Positions 7,097 to 15,317 of a stretch of DNA of 25,624 nucleotides are shown in pieces; the stretch's first letter is position 1, and each line of letters starts with the position of its first letter. Source of the DNA: Ruminococcaceae bacterium UBA3329 (lineage in GTDB: Bacteria > Bacillota > Clostridia > Oscillospirales > Acutalibacteraceae). The notes under the pieces were generated by a model that worked only from the letters and a program-made list of their open reading frames with translations, had not been told where the DNA came from and searched no databases. Both the position numbers and the translations under genes were made by a program. The stretch covers positions 1-25,624 of the forward strand of contig DERX01000018.1 of the NCBI GenBank assembly GCA_002361875.1, given 5' to 3'.

Positions 7097-9511
7097 ATGA
7101 ATTATTCGCTTACAAAAGCACAAGCAAAACAGCTTCTTGAATCAAAACTTTCACATTATATAGGAGTAAACCCTGAAGAGGCAACAAACGAACAGTATTA
7201 TAAGGCTGTGTCGCTGATTGTCCGTGATATGATGAGTCAGGGCAGAACTGAATTTTCTAAAGAAGCGAGCAAAAAAGGCTCAAAAAGAGTTTATTATCTT
7301 TGTATGGAATTTCTTATGGGCCGTTCACTTAAAAATAACCTTTACAACCTTAATTTAACAAAAACCTTTGAGAGTGTTCTTAAGGATTTCGGTATAAAGC
7401 TTGAATCTCTTTACGAATGTGAGCCTGATGCCGGTCTCGGCAACGGGGGACTTGGCAGACTTGCCGCTTGCTACCTTGACGGACTTGCAACGCAGGGGTA
7501 TTGCGCAAAGGGTTATTCAATTCTTTACGAATACGGTATTTTCAAGCAAAAATTAGTTGACGGCTGGCAGACAGAACTTCCCGACTTTTGGCTTCCCGGC
7601 GGAGAGGTTTGGCTTGTTCCTCATGAGGAAAGTGCTTATGAGGTAAACTTTGAGGGCGAGATTAAGGAGTCTTGGGACGGCAGCTTTCACCATGTTGAAA
7701 TTGAAAATCCCAATACAATTTATGCTATCCCGTACGATATGCATGTTGCGGGTAAAGACGGTAAGGGCGTTTCCGTTCTCCGTCTTTGGTCTGCAAAAGC
7801 ACCGGGTCTTGATATGAGTCTTTTCAATCAGGGTGACTATATGCGCGCAATGGAAAGAAACGCTATGGCAGAGGTTATTTCAAAGGTTCTTTACCCTGCC
7901 GACAATCACCCCGAAGGAAAATCGCTTAGACTCCGTCAGCAGTATTTCCTTGTTTCTGCTTCCGTACAGGACATTGTTAAGCACCATTTGAGAGAGTTCG
8001 GCACAATGGAGAATTTCCCCGATATGGTTGCAATTCATATTAACGATACGCACCCCACAATGGCAATCCCCGAGCTTATGCGAATTTTGCTTGACGAGTG
8101 CGGCTACTCTTGGGATGATGCGTGGAATATAGTAACAAAAACGGTTGCTTACACTAACCACACCGTTATGAAAGAGGCGCTCGAATGTTGGCCTGAGGAC
8201 CTTTACAAGCGCCTTATGCCCCGCCTTTGGGAGATTACAAAGGAAATTGATAACCGCTTCAGAGCTTATGTTTGGGGCAGAACAGGCAATGCAGACACGG
8301 TTGAGCGAATGGCAATAATCTCAAACGGCGTTGTCCGTATGGCGAACCTTTGCGTTGCAGGCTCACACTGTGTAAACGGTGTTTCGGCTCTTCACAGTGA
8401 AATTCTTAAGGATACCGTTTTCTCGGACTTCTATGCGCTCCAGCCGCAGAAATTTACGAATGTAACAAACGGCATTGCTCACCGCCGTTGGCTTTGTCAG
8501 TCGAATCCCGAGCTTGCAAAGCTTCTTAAAAGTACAATCGGCGACGGGTATGTTAAAAATGCAAGTAAACTGCTCGATTTAAGAGAGTATAAGGATGACG
8601 AGAGCGTTTTAAATTCTCTTGCAGAAATTAAGCTTCACAATAAAGAAAATTTTGCGGCTTACATTAAAAAGCAGACGGGCGTTGAGTTGGATGTAAATTC
8701 AATATTCGATGTTCAGGTAAAGAGACTTCACGAGTACAAGCGTCAGCACCTTAATGCACTTAATATTTTGGCACAGTACCTTTATATTAAAGAAAATCCG
8801 TCGGCTCCCGTTGTTCCGCACACCTACATTTTCGGTGCGAAAGCAGCGTCAGGTTATTTTGTCGCAAAGAAAATTATTGAGTTTATCTGCGCAATGTCTA
8901 AAATGATAAATTCCGACCCCGACTGCAAGGGTAAGCTGCAGGTAATTTATGTTGAAGATTACAATGTGACATTGGCTGAAAGACTTATGCCTGCCGCAGA
9001 AATTTCAGAGCAGATTTCACTTGCAGGAACTGAGGCTTCCGGCACGGGCAATATGAAATTTATGCTTAACGGTGCAATTACCCTCGGCACAATGGACGGC
9101 GCAAATGTTGAAATATTCGATTCTGTAGGCGAGGACAACATCTTCATATTCGGTATGAGCACTCCAGAGGTACAGAATATTAAGAAGAGAGGCTACGATT
9201 CCCAACAGTATTACAATAATAACGGCGAGCTTCACAAGATTCTCGATTTTGCAAATCAAACGGGCATAAACGGCAGGTTCTTCCACGAGGTAACCTCAAC
9301 AATCATTCACCACGACCCGTATATGGTTCTTGCAGATTTCGAGGATTACAGAAGAAAACAAATCGAAATTTCAAACGCTTATCTTGATAAGAAAAATTGG
9401 AATAAGATGTCGCTTATGAATATTTCGGGTGCAGGTGTATTCGCCGCAGACCGTGCAATTGACGATTACGCAAAGAATGTCTGGCATGCAAAATCCGTTT
9501 TTAAAAAATAA
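7097..9511 (+). CDS. glgP: Glycogen/starch alpha-glucan phosphorylase
   Basis: Releases glucose 1-phosphate from the non-reducing ends of glycogen or maltodextrin by phosphorolysis, using pyridoxal phosphate (GT35 family). The 804-residue length is right for a full bacterial enzyme. Diagnostic segments include YYLCMEFLMGRSL, DAGLGNGGLGRLAACYLDG, HINDTHPTMAIPELMR, TNHTVMKEALECWP, VQVKRLHEYKRQHLN, and the cofactor loop EASGTGNMKFMLNGA with Lys654 as the PLP lysine. The ATG has TTGGAGG 9 bases upstream. The gene stands alone: it has its own promoter and terminator, and no glgABCD genes are present in the window. Leucine codons are mainly CTT, typical of the host-like genes here. Confidence 0.97.
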   Translation: MNYSLTKAQAKQLLESKLSHYIGVNPEEATNEQYYKAVSLIVRDMMSQGRTEFSKEASKKGSKRVYYLCMEFLMGRSLKNNLYNLNLTKTFESVLKDFGIKLESLYECEPDAGLGNGGLGRLAACYLDGLATQGYCAKGYSILYEYGIFKQKLVDGWQTELPDFWLPGGEVWLVPHEESAYEVNFEGEIKESWDGSFHHVEIENPNTIYAIPYDMHVAGKDGKGVSVLRLWSAKAPGLDMSLFNQGDYMRAMERNAMAEVISKVLYPADNHPEGKSLRLRQQYFLVSASVQDIVKHHLREFGTMENFPDMVAIHINDTHPTMAIPELMRILLDECGYSWDDAWNIVTKTVAYTNHTVMKEALECWPEDLYKRLMPRLWEITKEIDNRFRAYVWGRTGNADTVERMAIISNGVVRMANLCVAGSHCVNGVSALHSEILKDTVFSDFYALQPQKFTNVTNGIAHRRWLCQSNPELAKLLKSTIGDGYVKNASKLLDLREYKDDESVLNSLAEIKLHNKENFAAYIKKQTGVELDVNSIFDVQVKRLHEYKRQHLNALNILAQYLYIKENPSAPVVPHTYIFGAKAASGYFVAKKIIEFICAMSKMINSDPDCKGKLQVIYVEDYNVTLAERLMPAAEISEQISLAGTEASGTGNMKFMLNGAITLGTMDGANVEIFDSVGEDNIFIFGMSTPEVQNIKKRGYDSQQYYNNNGELHKILDFANQTGINGRFFHEVTSTIIHHDPYMVLADFEDYRRKQIEISNAYLDKKNWNKMSLMNISGAGVFAADRAIDDYAKNVWHAKSVFKK

Positions 9512-9520
9512 AAATAATTA

Positions 9521-9545
9521 ACGGCAGGTTATCCTGCCGTTTTGG
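9521..9545 (+). terminator. Terminator of glgP
   Basis: A perfect 8-base-pair GC-rich stem (9521-9528 with 9533-9540), a 4-base loop and a short run of T. Confidence 0.85.
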
Positions 9546-9570
9546 TTTATCTGATTATTTTGTTTACCTT

Positions 9571-9600
9571 TTGAACATTTTGTGGTAGTATAAATATATA
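9571..9600 (+). promoter_or_regulatory. Probable promoter of the second lipoprotein gene
   Basis: TTGAAC at 9571-9576 and TATATA at 9595-9600 with an 18-base spacer; a TATAAA at 9589 would be too close. The match is moderate. Confidence 0.45.
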
Positions 9601-9624
9601 AAGTTAAAAAGAAAGGTAATTTAT

Positions 9625-10233
9625 ATGAAAAAAAATTCGGCGCTTTGTGTTGCAGTTGTAACAATAATGATTATGGCGGTTCTTTTCACCTCCTGCGGGA
9701 TAAAAAATTCCATAAAGAATACTGAAGAGAAAGCCTCTAATACTCAGCTTGGCTCTGCCGATTTACCGACGGTTACAGATGAAAACGGCAATTCTGTTGA
9801 CTATTCTGTGAATATAACCGACCCGACTGACGAGGACGATGTGCAAACCCCGTACCTTTCGGTCGGTTCGCTTAAGGATATAAACAACAAAGCGGGAACA
9901 AATATTAAATCGCCTGACGGATTTGAGGTTACAAATGAGGAATTTGACCTTGATGACACGGTTTCGCCGAAAATTGCGGAATATTCATTTATGGTAAACG
10001 GCAAGGATTATACGGTTAAAGCGTCAAGAAATACAAGCAGTATGTTGATTCACATATATTTGCCGGACGGCACTGCCTTGGGCGAGAACCTTGAAAACAC
10101 ACAGGAGCTTGCACCGAAACAGTATGACGGTTTTTGCGCTGCACGCTGGTTTGATGACGGTGTTCAATATAATATGTATGCACAAAATGCTACTATTTCG
10201 GAATTTAACGCTGTTTACAGCAAGATAAAATAA
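9625..10233 (+). CDS. Small lipoprotein, unknown function
   Basis: A 202-residue predicted lipoprotein. The signal peptide has MKKNS followed by a hydrophobic core and the lipobox LFTSC, with Cys24 as the lipid site. Residues 25-80 are acidic, Asn/Thr/Asp-rich spacer. The C-terminal part (about 85-202) has alternating strand-like segments such as AEYSFMVNGKDYTVKASR and a closing IS(E)FNAVYSKIK, which suggests a small beta-rich extracellular domain; I do not recognise it with certainty. The ribosome site AAAGG lies 9 bases before the ATG. A terminator shared with the convergent Cys-rich protein gene follows. Confidence 0.8.
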   Translation: MKKNSALCVAVVTIMIMAVLFTSCGIKNSIKNTEEKASNTQLGSADLPTVTDENGNSVDYSVNITDPTDEDDVQTPYLSVGSLKDINNKAGTNIKSPDGFEVTNEEFDLDDTVSPKIAEYSFMVNGKDYTVKASRNTSSMLIHIYLPDGTALGENLENTQELAPKQYDGFCAARWFDDGVQYNMYAQNATISEFNAVYSKIK

Positions 10234-10250
10234 AACAGAACCTGAAAGCC

Positions 10251-10282
10251 AAAAGAGCGTCCCTTTCGGAACGCTCTTTTTT
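10251..10282. terminator. Shared bidirectional terminator between convergent genes
   Basis: Stem 10254-10263 with 10268-10277, with one mismatch and a TTTC loop. Runs of T are available on both strands (10276-10282 on plus, the complement of 10251-10254 on minus). It separates the lipoprotein gene from the convergent Cys-rich gene ending at 10299. Confidence 0.8.
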
Positions 10283-10298
10283 GTCTGCAAAATTGAAT

Positions 10299-11129
10299 TT
10301 AACTGTCACAAGGTGTGTCACAGCAGCCTGTCGGTCTGTATGAATCTGCAAGGCAGCCCTCTTTCGGCGGGAAGAATTCGTCAACGGGGAACTTGATTCT
10401 GCGGAATGCGTCGCAAGGGCCTTCTGTGTCGCAGGAGCATTCACGCTTGGGCATACAGAAATCGTAAGCGGGAATAAGCATTTGCACATCACGCTCAAGC
10501 TGTACGATTGTGAATATGCCGAGAGTGACAACAACGGTACGTTCGCCCGGACTCGGCAGGCTGTCGGAAAATGTACCGATAAACCGTCTGCATACGCATT
10601 TCGGAATTTTGCAGTTAAAGCAGTCGCAAATGTCAGCGGGACTTGCTATTCTTGCGTCAAGAACTATCGGGTCAACGGTTTGTACTTTTGCTCTCGGGTT
10701 GGTGTTTGCCGTTTCAAGCTGAACATCGTTTTCATCGGCTATAAAGCTTGATGAGAACACTTTTACATTGCCTTCAGAGCCGTAAAGGATACATTTTTTG
10801 TTAAAGGTTGCAAGACCGTCAACCTGAACAGGTGCGGCAATTCCGGGCTGAACTGTGTCAAGGCCTACTCTGAAAAAGTATGTGAGATCGACTGAATAAA
10901 AACCTCTGTTAAAGGGTACCTTTTCAACATCAATTAAAACATTAAGTACTTCGGCAAACCGCGCTTTTACCGATGTTGCGGTATTGATAACCGCTTGCGC
11001 TTCCTGAGTGAAGGTTAAGCGCAAATCCTCAAGACAGTCCTTGTCTGCGCAGGAATCATATACTCTGTTTGTGTCAATGCAGACAGCTTCTTTTATTTTG
11101 CTTTGCTGGTTACTTGCTTTGTCTGGCAT
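10299..11129 (-). CDS. Cys-rich conserved clostridial protein, possibly spore-surface
   Basis: A 276-residue protein with 17 cysteines and no signal peptide or membrane segment. The cysteines cluster: DSCADKDC near the start, a CDCFNCKIPKCVC group in the middle, and CMPKRECSC, GPCD and GCCDTPCDS in the C-terminal third. The central region is beta-rich with the segment NRGFYSVDLTYFFRVG. I recognise the general type as an uncharacterised protein common in spore-forming clostridia; a structural or spore-coat role is an inference from cysteine content only. I chose the ATG at 11129 because AAGGAGG lies 8 bases upstream; the longer frame to 11210 runs into the divergent promoter. It is a one-gene minus-strand unit and its promoter was not clear. 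Confidence 0.75.
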   Translation of the reverse strand: MPDKASNQQSKIKEAVCIDTNRVYDSCADKDCLEDLRLTFTQEAQAVINTATSVKARFAEVLNVLIDVEKVPFNRGFYSVDLTYFFRVGLDTVQPGIAAPVQVDGLATFNKKCILYGSEGNVKVFSSSFIADENDVQLETANTNPRAKVQTVDPIVLDARIASPADICDCFNCKIPKCVCRRFIGTFSDSLPSPGERTVVVTLGIFTIVQLERDVQMLIPAYDFCMPKRECSCDTEGPCDAFRRIKFPVDEFFPPKEGCLADSYRPTGCCDTPCDS

Positions 11130-11200
11130 AAATATTTCCTCCTTATTGGTTTTGTCAACTGACAGTATCATATTATGTGGGAAATGTGAGATTGTTACTA

Positions 11201-11229
11201 TTGAAAACATTAAAAAAAAGTAGTATGAT
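11201..11229 (+). promoter_or_regulatory. Promoter of the diguanylate cyclase gene
   Basis: TTGAAA at 11201-11206, 17-base spacer, TATGAT at 11224-11229. The leader to the chosen TTG start is about 58 bases. Confidence 0.75.
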
Positions 11230-11293
11230 AAATATAATATAAATTCAACCTTAAATATTTAAGATTTTGATAAAATCAGAGAGAAGGAAAAGT

Positions 11294-12472
11294 TTGTTCA
11301 GCAGTATTTTTGCGGAAATTAAAAAAATAAAAGAAAATTTTGAATTTGTAAGCCGTGAAGAGCGTGAAGCAAGAAAAGGCGGCAAGGGCGGCGAGCCGAT
11401 TTTTCGTATGGTTGAGGCGGAAAGGGTTCATTCAAACCTTTTGTGCATTATTCCAGCATCGCTCATTTTGTTCCTTGTTGAAATCTGCGGTATGATTTGG
11501 ACGATTGCCAATAAAATCGACTTTGATTACGGCAAAGGCTTTTTGATTTCATGCTCCGTTTTCACGCTTGTATCAATTTTGTTTATATGCATTATTGAGA
11601 AAAAACTTAAAGATCCTGATTTTTCTTTAAAGCAAAAAAGAAGAATTTACAGAGCCTTTTGGGTGATTTTCAGTCTGTCGGCTATGTCTTTCTCAATAAT
11701 GGAGCTTTTGGACAGAGGTACGGTAAATAATTTCCTTTGCTTTGTATTTTTGTTTACCGTTCTTCCTGTTATTGAACCGTTTTCAAAGACAATTGTGCTT
11801 GTTATATCGTTTTTAACAGAGGATATAATAATGGTTGCGGCAAAAATTTATGACCCTGACATAATTCTTCTTTGCTTTGTTGCGGTTTTAATTGCATCGG
11901 TTGCATCTTATGTGATGTTTTTCAGATATATGAATACCAAAATTACCGAAAAACGGCTTGAGCATTTTGCTAACGGCGACCAGCTTACAATGCTTACAAA
12001 CAGACGGGGATTTGCCTCATTTGCGCCCGAGCTTAAACGGTACTGTGAGAAAAATTCATTAAAGCTGCTCGTTATTATGGCGGATATAGACGATTTCAAG
12101 AAATACAATGATACCTACGGACACGTGGAGGGCGATATTTGCCTAAAAAATGTCGCCGCAAAAATAAGAGAAAATTTTTCGAGGTCTACCGATGTTTGCG
12201 CACGCTACGGCGGTGAGGAATTTATTATATTGAGCGCATTTAAAGAGGACGGAAAAATTCTTGCTCATATAAAGCAGCTGCTGTCGGATGTCGAAAATAC
12301 ACATAATAAGGGCGGCAGTAATGTAACGGTTAGTCTTGGAGTTTGTATTTCGGAAAATCCGTCAAAAATCGAACTCGGCGAGCTTATCAAATTTGCCGAT
12401 AAAGAGCTTTACAACGCAAAGATGAACGGCAAGAACTGTTTTTCCTATAAAGGCGAGATATACAAAAACTGA
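11294..12472 (+). CDS. Membrane diguanylate cyclase (GGDEF)
   Basis: Predicted to make cyclic di-GMP from two GTP at the inner face of the membrane. In the 392-residue version, a charged N-terminal 45 residues is followed by about six hydrophobic segments (residues about 48-215) of a putative sensor and then a GGDEF domain. The active-site motif is GGEEF at 306-310, so catalysis is expected. The inhibitory I-site RxxD is present as RSTD at 297-300, five residues before it, predicting product feedback. Both candidate starts are TTG: the one at 11294 has GAAGGA 5 to 6 bases upstream, while the one at 11267 has no ribosome site, so I prefer 11294. It has its own promoter and terminator. No PilZ or EAL partner is in the window. 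Confidence 0.9.
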   Translation: MFSSIFAEIKKIKENFEFVSREEREARKGGKGGEPIFRMVEAERVHSNLLCIIPASLILFLVEICGMIWTIANKIDFDYGKGFLISCSVFTLVSILFICIIEKKLKDPDFSLKQKRRIYRAFWVIFSLSAMSFSIMELLDRGTVNNFLCFVFLFTVLPVIEPFSKTIVLVISFLTEDIIMVAAKIYDPDIILLCFVAVLIASVASYVMFFRYMNTKITEKRLEHFANGDQLTMLTNRRGFASFAPELKRYCEKNSLKLLVIMADIDDFKKYNDTYGHVEGDICLKNVAAKIRENFSRSTDVCARYGGEEFIILSAFKEDGKILAHIKQLLSDVENTHNKGGSNVTVSLGVCISENPSKIELGELIKFADKELYNAKMNGKNCFSYKGEIYKN

Positions 12473-12488
12473 ACTTTATACAGAATAC

Positions 12489-12519
12489 AAAACGGCAGTT
12501 TTCTGAACAGCCGTTTTTT
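12489..12519 (+). terminator. Terminator of the diguanylate cyclase gene
   Basis: An 8-base-pair stem (12489-12496 with 12510-12517) with a 13-base loop and six T. Confidence 0.8.
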
Positions 12520-12546
12520 GTTTGCTGCTCGGCGTAGCTGCTATTC

Positions 12547-12575
12547 TTGCTTTTTTTTATGTAATATGTTATACT
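12547..12575 (+). promoter_or_regulatory. Promoter of the M23-kinase-PqqD-ABC operon
   Basis: TTGCTT at 12547-12552, 17-base spacer, TATACT at 12570-12575. No comparable promoter was seen before the next three genes, so this one probably serves all four. Confidence 0.7.
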
Positions 12576-12608
12576 AATAATACATATGCAGTTTTGAGGT
12601 AGGTACTT

Positions 12609-14333
12609 ATGATAAACAATATCTACAATTACATATATTTGTTAGGGCTTAGTACCGTTCGCCGCCTTAAAAAGCTCGGAAAGCGTATAAAATCGGTTGT
12701 TTTGCGCCCGTTGCGTGCACTTGCCACGCTGATTTTCACGGCGTTAATTGTTATTGATAAATTTACTCTTAAATCTTTCCACGAAATGACGGCGGACGCT
12801 AAATCGCTTTTTGAAAATACAAAAAGAGTTTTGTCCGAGGCAAGAGCAGACGGTAAAGTCACAGCTAAAGACCGAATAAAAAAATTTCCGCTGTATTTCA
12901 GCAAAATGTGGCGTCTTTACAAGCAGGTTTTTGTTTATGCGGGTAATATTGTTTTGCCTATTATCAGCTTAATAATTATGCTGAATGTAATTTTTTCTTG
13001 GTCCGAAACAACCTTTGCGTTGGAGCTGACTTATAACAACAAGGTTATAGGCTTTGTAAAGAGTGAGGCAGAGTACAAAACCGCAAGGAAACAGGCGGTT
13101 GACCGTTTGCAGATTTCTACAGCCGAAGGGTCAGCGGAAGATGGCGACGAGGAGCTAATCGGCAATGCGGAGTACAGCTTAAAAACTGTAAAGCTCAGTA
13201 AAATAAGCGATGCCGATGCAATTTGCGACAGACTTATTGAAAATTCAAACCGTAAAATTACCAATGCCTGCGGTGTTTACATTGACGGTAAATTCCTTTG
13301 CGCCGTTAAAAATGAAACGGATGCATTAGCGGTTTTTGACAACATTCTTTCCGAATATGAAACGGACGATGAATCTTCTGTGAGCTTTGTGGAAGATATA
13401 AATTATGTTCAGGGGCTTTATCCGGATAACGAAAACACCGTGTGGGATGCAAAAAGACTTTCGGAAAAGCTCGCTGAAAAAAAGAGCGAAGCAAGATATT
13501 ACACTGTTAAAGAGGGCGACACTGTTTCACAGATAGCCGAGGAGTGCGAGGTTAGCACAGCACACATATTCGCCCTTAATCCTGAGCTTGAAGAAAGCAT
13601 TTATGTAGGTCAAAGAATACTTATTGAGAATGATGTTAACTTTGTTCAGGTTCAAATAACAAAAACGGAAACCCATACAGAAAAAATTAAATATTCAACT
13701 GTGAAAATCAATACAGATTCGCTTTATGAAGGCGACTCTAAGGTCGTTGTAAAAGGCTCTGACGGAGAACAGACGGTAACAGAGCTTGTAACTTACATTG
13801 ACGGAGTTCGTGTGTCATCAAAAGAGGTTTCAAGAGTTACCACCAAAGAGGCTGTCGATGAAAAAATACAGGTCGGCACAAAACGGAATTATTTCTCCGG
13901 CAGTAGCAGCGGAAGTTATAACTTCTCGTATTCAGGCGCTAAATTCTGTTGGCCCGGCGTGGGAGCAAGTATAATTTCTTCAAGATACGGCAGACGGGCG
14001 TTAAACGGTTGGCACAACGGAATTGACCTTTGCAGACCCGGCGGCAGTATGGGCGCTCCCGTTGTAGCGGCAGAGTCAGGCAGAGTTGTTTATGCAGGTT
14101 ATGAAGGAATGGGCGGATATGTTGTTCGAATTGACCACGGAAACGGTATAGTTACTATGTACGCTCACCTTAAATCAGGCTCAACATGTGTACGAAGCGG
14201 TCAGTATGTTTCGCGGGGTCAGCAAATCGCACAAATCGGTGGTACAGGCTTTGTTACGGGTCCGCACCTTCACTTTGAGGTCAGAGTTAACGGTAACCGA
14301 GTTAACCCCGCACCTTATCTCGGAATAGGTTAG
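12609..14333 (+). CDS. Membrane-anchored M23 endopeptidase with LysM and G5 domains
   Basis: A 574-residue cell-wall enzyme predicted to cut peptidoglycan cross-bridges or stem peptides. A basic, possibly cytosolic N-terminal segment precedes the membrane segment near residues 108-130. A region of unknown fold follows, then a LysM domain (about 296-340, YYTVKEGDTVSQIAEE), a G5-like domain (about 347-430), a Ser/Gly linker, and an M23 (LytM) domain. The zinc and catalytic residues are intact: His469 and Asp473 (HNGID), His520 (YAHL), His553 and His555 (HLHFE), so it should be active. A GAGG lies 8 bases or so before the ATG. It is the first gene of the operon; the kinase-like gene follows after 8 bases, with its ribosome site overlapping this stop. 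It resembles spore-cortex or elongation-type endopeptidases, but the exact role is not readable. Confidence 0.93.
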   Translation: MINNIYNYIYLLGLSTVRRLKKLGKRIKSVVLRPLRALATLIFTALIVIDKFTLKSFHEMTADAKSLFENTKRVLSEARADGKVTAKDRIKKFPLYFSKMWRLYKQVFVYAGNIVLPIISLIIMLNVIFSWSETTFALELTYNNKVIGFVKSEAEYKTARKQAVDRLQISTAEGSAEDGDEELIGNAEYSLKTVKLSKISDADAICDRLIENSNRKITNACGVYIDGKFLCAVKNETDALAVFDNILSEYETDDESSVSFVEDINYVQGLYPDNENTVWDAKRLSEKLAEKKSEARYYTVKEGDTVSQIAEECEVSTAHIFALNPELEESIYVGQRILIENDVNFVQVQITKTETHTEKIKYSTVKINTDSLYEGDSKVVVKGSDGEQTVTELVTYIDGVRVSSKEVSRVTTKEAVDEKIQVGTKRNYFSGSSSGSYNFSYSGAKFCWPGVGASIISSRYGRRALNGWHNGIDLCRPGGSMGAPVVAAESGRVVYAGYEGMGGYVVRIDHGNGIVTMYAHLKSGSTCVRSGQYVSRGQQIAQIGGTGFVTGPHLHFEVRVNGNRVNPAPYLGIG

Positions 14334-14341
14334 GAGTCAGA

Positions 14342-15058
14342 ATGAAATATATTATTGCAGGACTTAAAACCGAATATGAGCCGAAGTTCTCTCTTCTTCG
14401 GGAAAGGAGCCGCGCTTATGAGGCTGATTTCCCCGACAGTGAAACTGAAATACGAATAAATCTTAACGGGGATTTTCTTGAAGAGAAGATAAAGACTTAT
14501 CCGAATCTCACAAGAGAAGAACACGAATATATGTGGACCGGCGAGGGCTTTTACAATGAAGTTTTGCGCCACGGCGGAATAGTTCTTCATTCCTCATGTG
14601 TTGAAAAGGACGGAAAAGCGTATCTTTTCTCGGCAAAAAGCGGAACAGGCAAATCAACTCATACGCATCTGTGGCTTAAAGAAATACCTGACACACGGAT
14701 AATAAATGATGACAAGCCTTTGATTCTTTTGAAGGATAAGAAAATTCTTGTCTGCGGTACGCCGTTTTCGGGGAAAACCGACGAAAATATAAACACAAGC
14801 GCTTTAGTGCGTGCAATAATTTTTTTGCACAGAGCAAAAGAAAATGAGCTTAAGCGGATAAAGCCGAGCGTTGCCGTTCCGCTGTTTATTGCACAGACGG
14901 TAAATCCTCACATAAAAGACTACGCAAACGAAATGCTTGACAAAACAGATAAAATACTGTCATCTGTTCCCGCTTTTTCGCTTGGTTGTAATATGAATCC
15001 GGGCACAGGGAAATATGTATATGAGCAAATTGAAAAGGAGCTTTCAAATGAAGATTAA
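14342..15058 (+). CDS. HPr-kinase-like P-loop protein (RiPP-type kinase family)
   Basis: A 238-residue P-loop protein of the HPrK/PEPCK-like group found beside PqqD-like proteins in peptide-modification clusters. The Walker A is SAKSGTGKST (97-106, Lys104), preceded by LHSSCV, and the conserved acidic pair is INDDKP (Asp123, Asp124), as in HPrK-type enzymes. The true HPr kinase N-terminal domain and its signature are missing, so it is not the catabolite-repression HPrK. Known relatives phosphorylate lasso peptides or act in ScmC-type cassettes; here the substrate is unknown. The ATG has AGGAG overlapping the M23 stop. Its 3' end overlaps the PqqD-like gene by 11 bases. It is often annotated as a PEP carboxykinase-like protein, which would be misleading. 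Confidence 0.8.
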   Translation: MKYIIAGLKTEYEPKFSLLRERSRAYEADFPDSETEIRINLNGDFLEEKIKTYPNLTREEHEYMWTGEGFYNEVLRHGGIVLHSSCVEKDGKAYLFSAKSGTGKSTHTHLWLKEIPDTRIINDDKPLILLKDKKILVCGTPFSGKTDENINTSALVRAIIFLHRAKENELKRIKPSVAVPLFIAQTVNPHIKDYANEMLDKTDKILSSVPAFSLGCNMNPGTGKYVYEQIEKELSNED

Positions 15059-15314
15059 AGACGGATATATATTAAAAAAAGTTGCAGGGGAAAATATTGT
15101 TATTGCAACGGGTGAGGTAAGACTTTCGTTTAACGGAATAATTACTTTTAACGAGGTGGGCGCCGAGGTGTTTAACCGCCTTGACGGCACACGCACTTTA
15201 GAACAGATTACCGATGAAATCGCTTCAATGTATAATGCTCCGAGAGAGGTTATTGAAGCAGACATCAAAAAACTTACAGAGAAAATGAAAAAGCAGGGGC
15301 TCATTGAGGAATAG
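15048..15314 (+). CDS. PqqD-like RiPP recognition protein
   Basis: An 88-residue PqqD-family protein. The fold marks are visible: an N-terminal beta hairpin region (DGYILKKVAGENIVI), the FNEVGAEVFNRLDGTRT helix segment, and the LEQITDEIASMYNAP...VIEADIKKL winged-helix part ending in LIEE. PqqD-like proteins bind leader peptides of RiPP precursors and present them to modifying enzymes. Here it is encoded between a kinase-like protein and an ABC exporter. I chose the ATG at 15048 because GGAG lies 6 to 7 bases upstream; this start overlaps the kinase gene by 11 bases. No precursor gene was recognised nearby. Confidence 0.88.
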   Translation: MKIKDGYILKKVAGENIVIATGEVRLSFNGIITFNEVGAEVFNRLDGTRTLEQITDEIASMYNAPREVIEADIKKLTEKMKKQGLIEE

Positions 15315-15317
15315 TAA

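Noticed and set aside
14342..15058. True HPr kinase/phosphorylase (HprK) for carbon regulation
   Set aside because: It lacks the HprK N-terminal domain and full signature, and it is encoded with PqqD and an exporter, not with lgt or ptsH.
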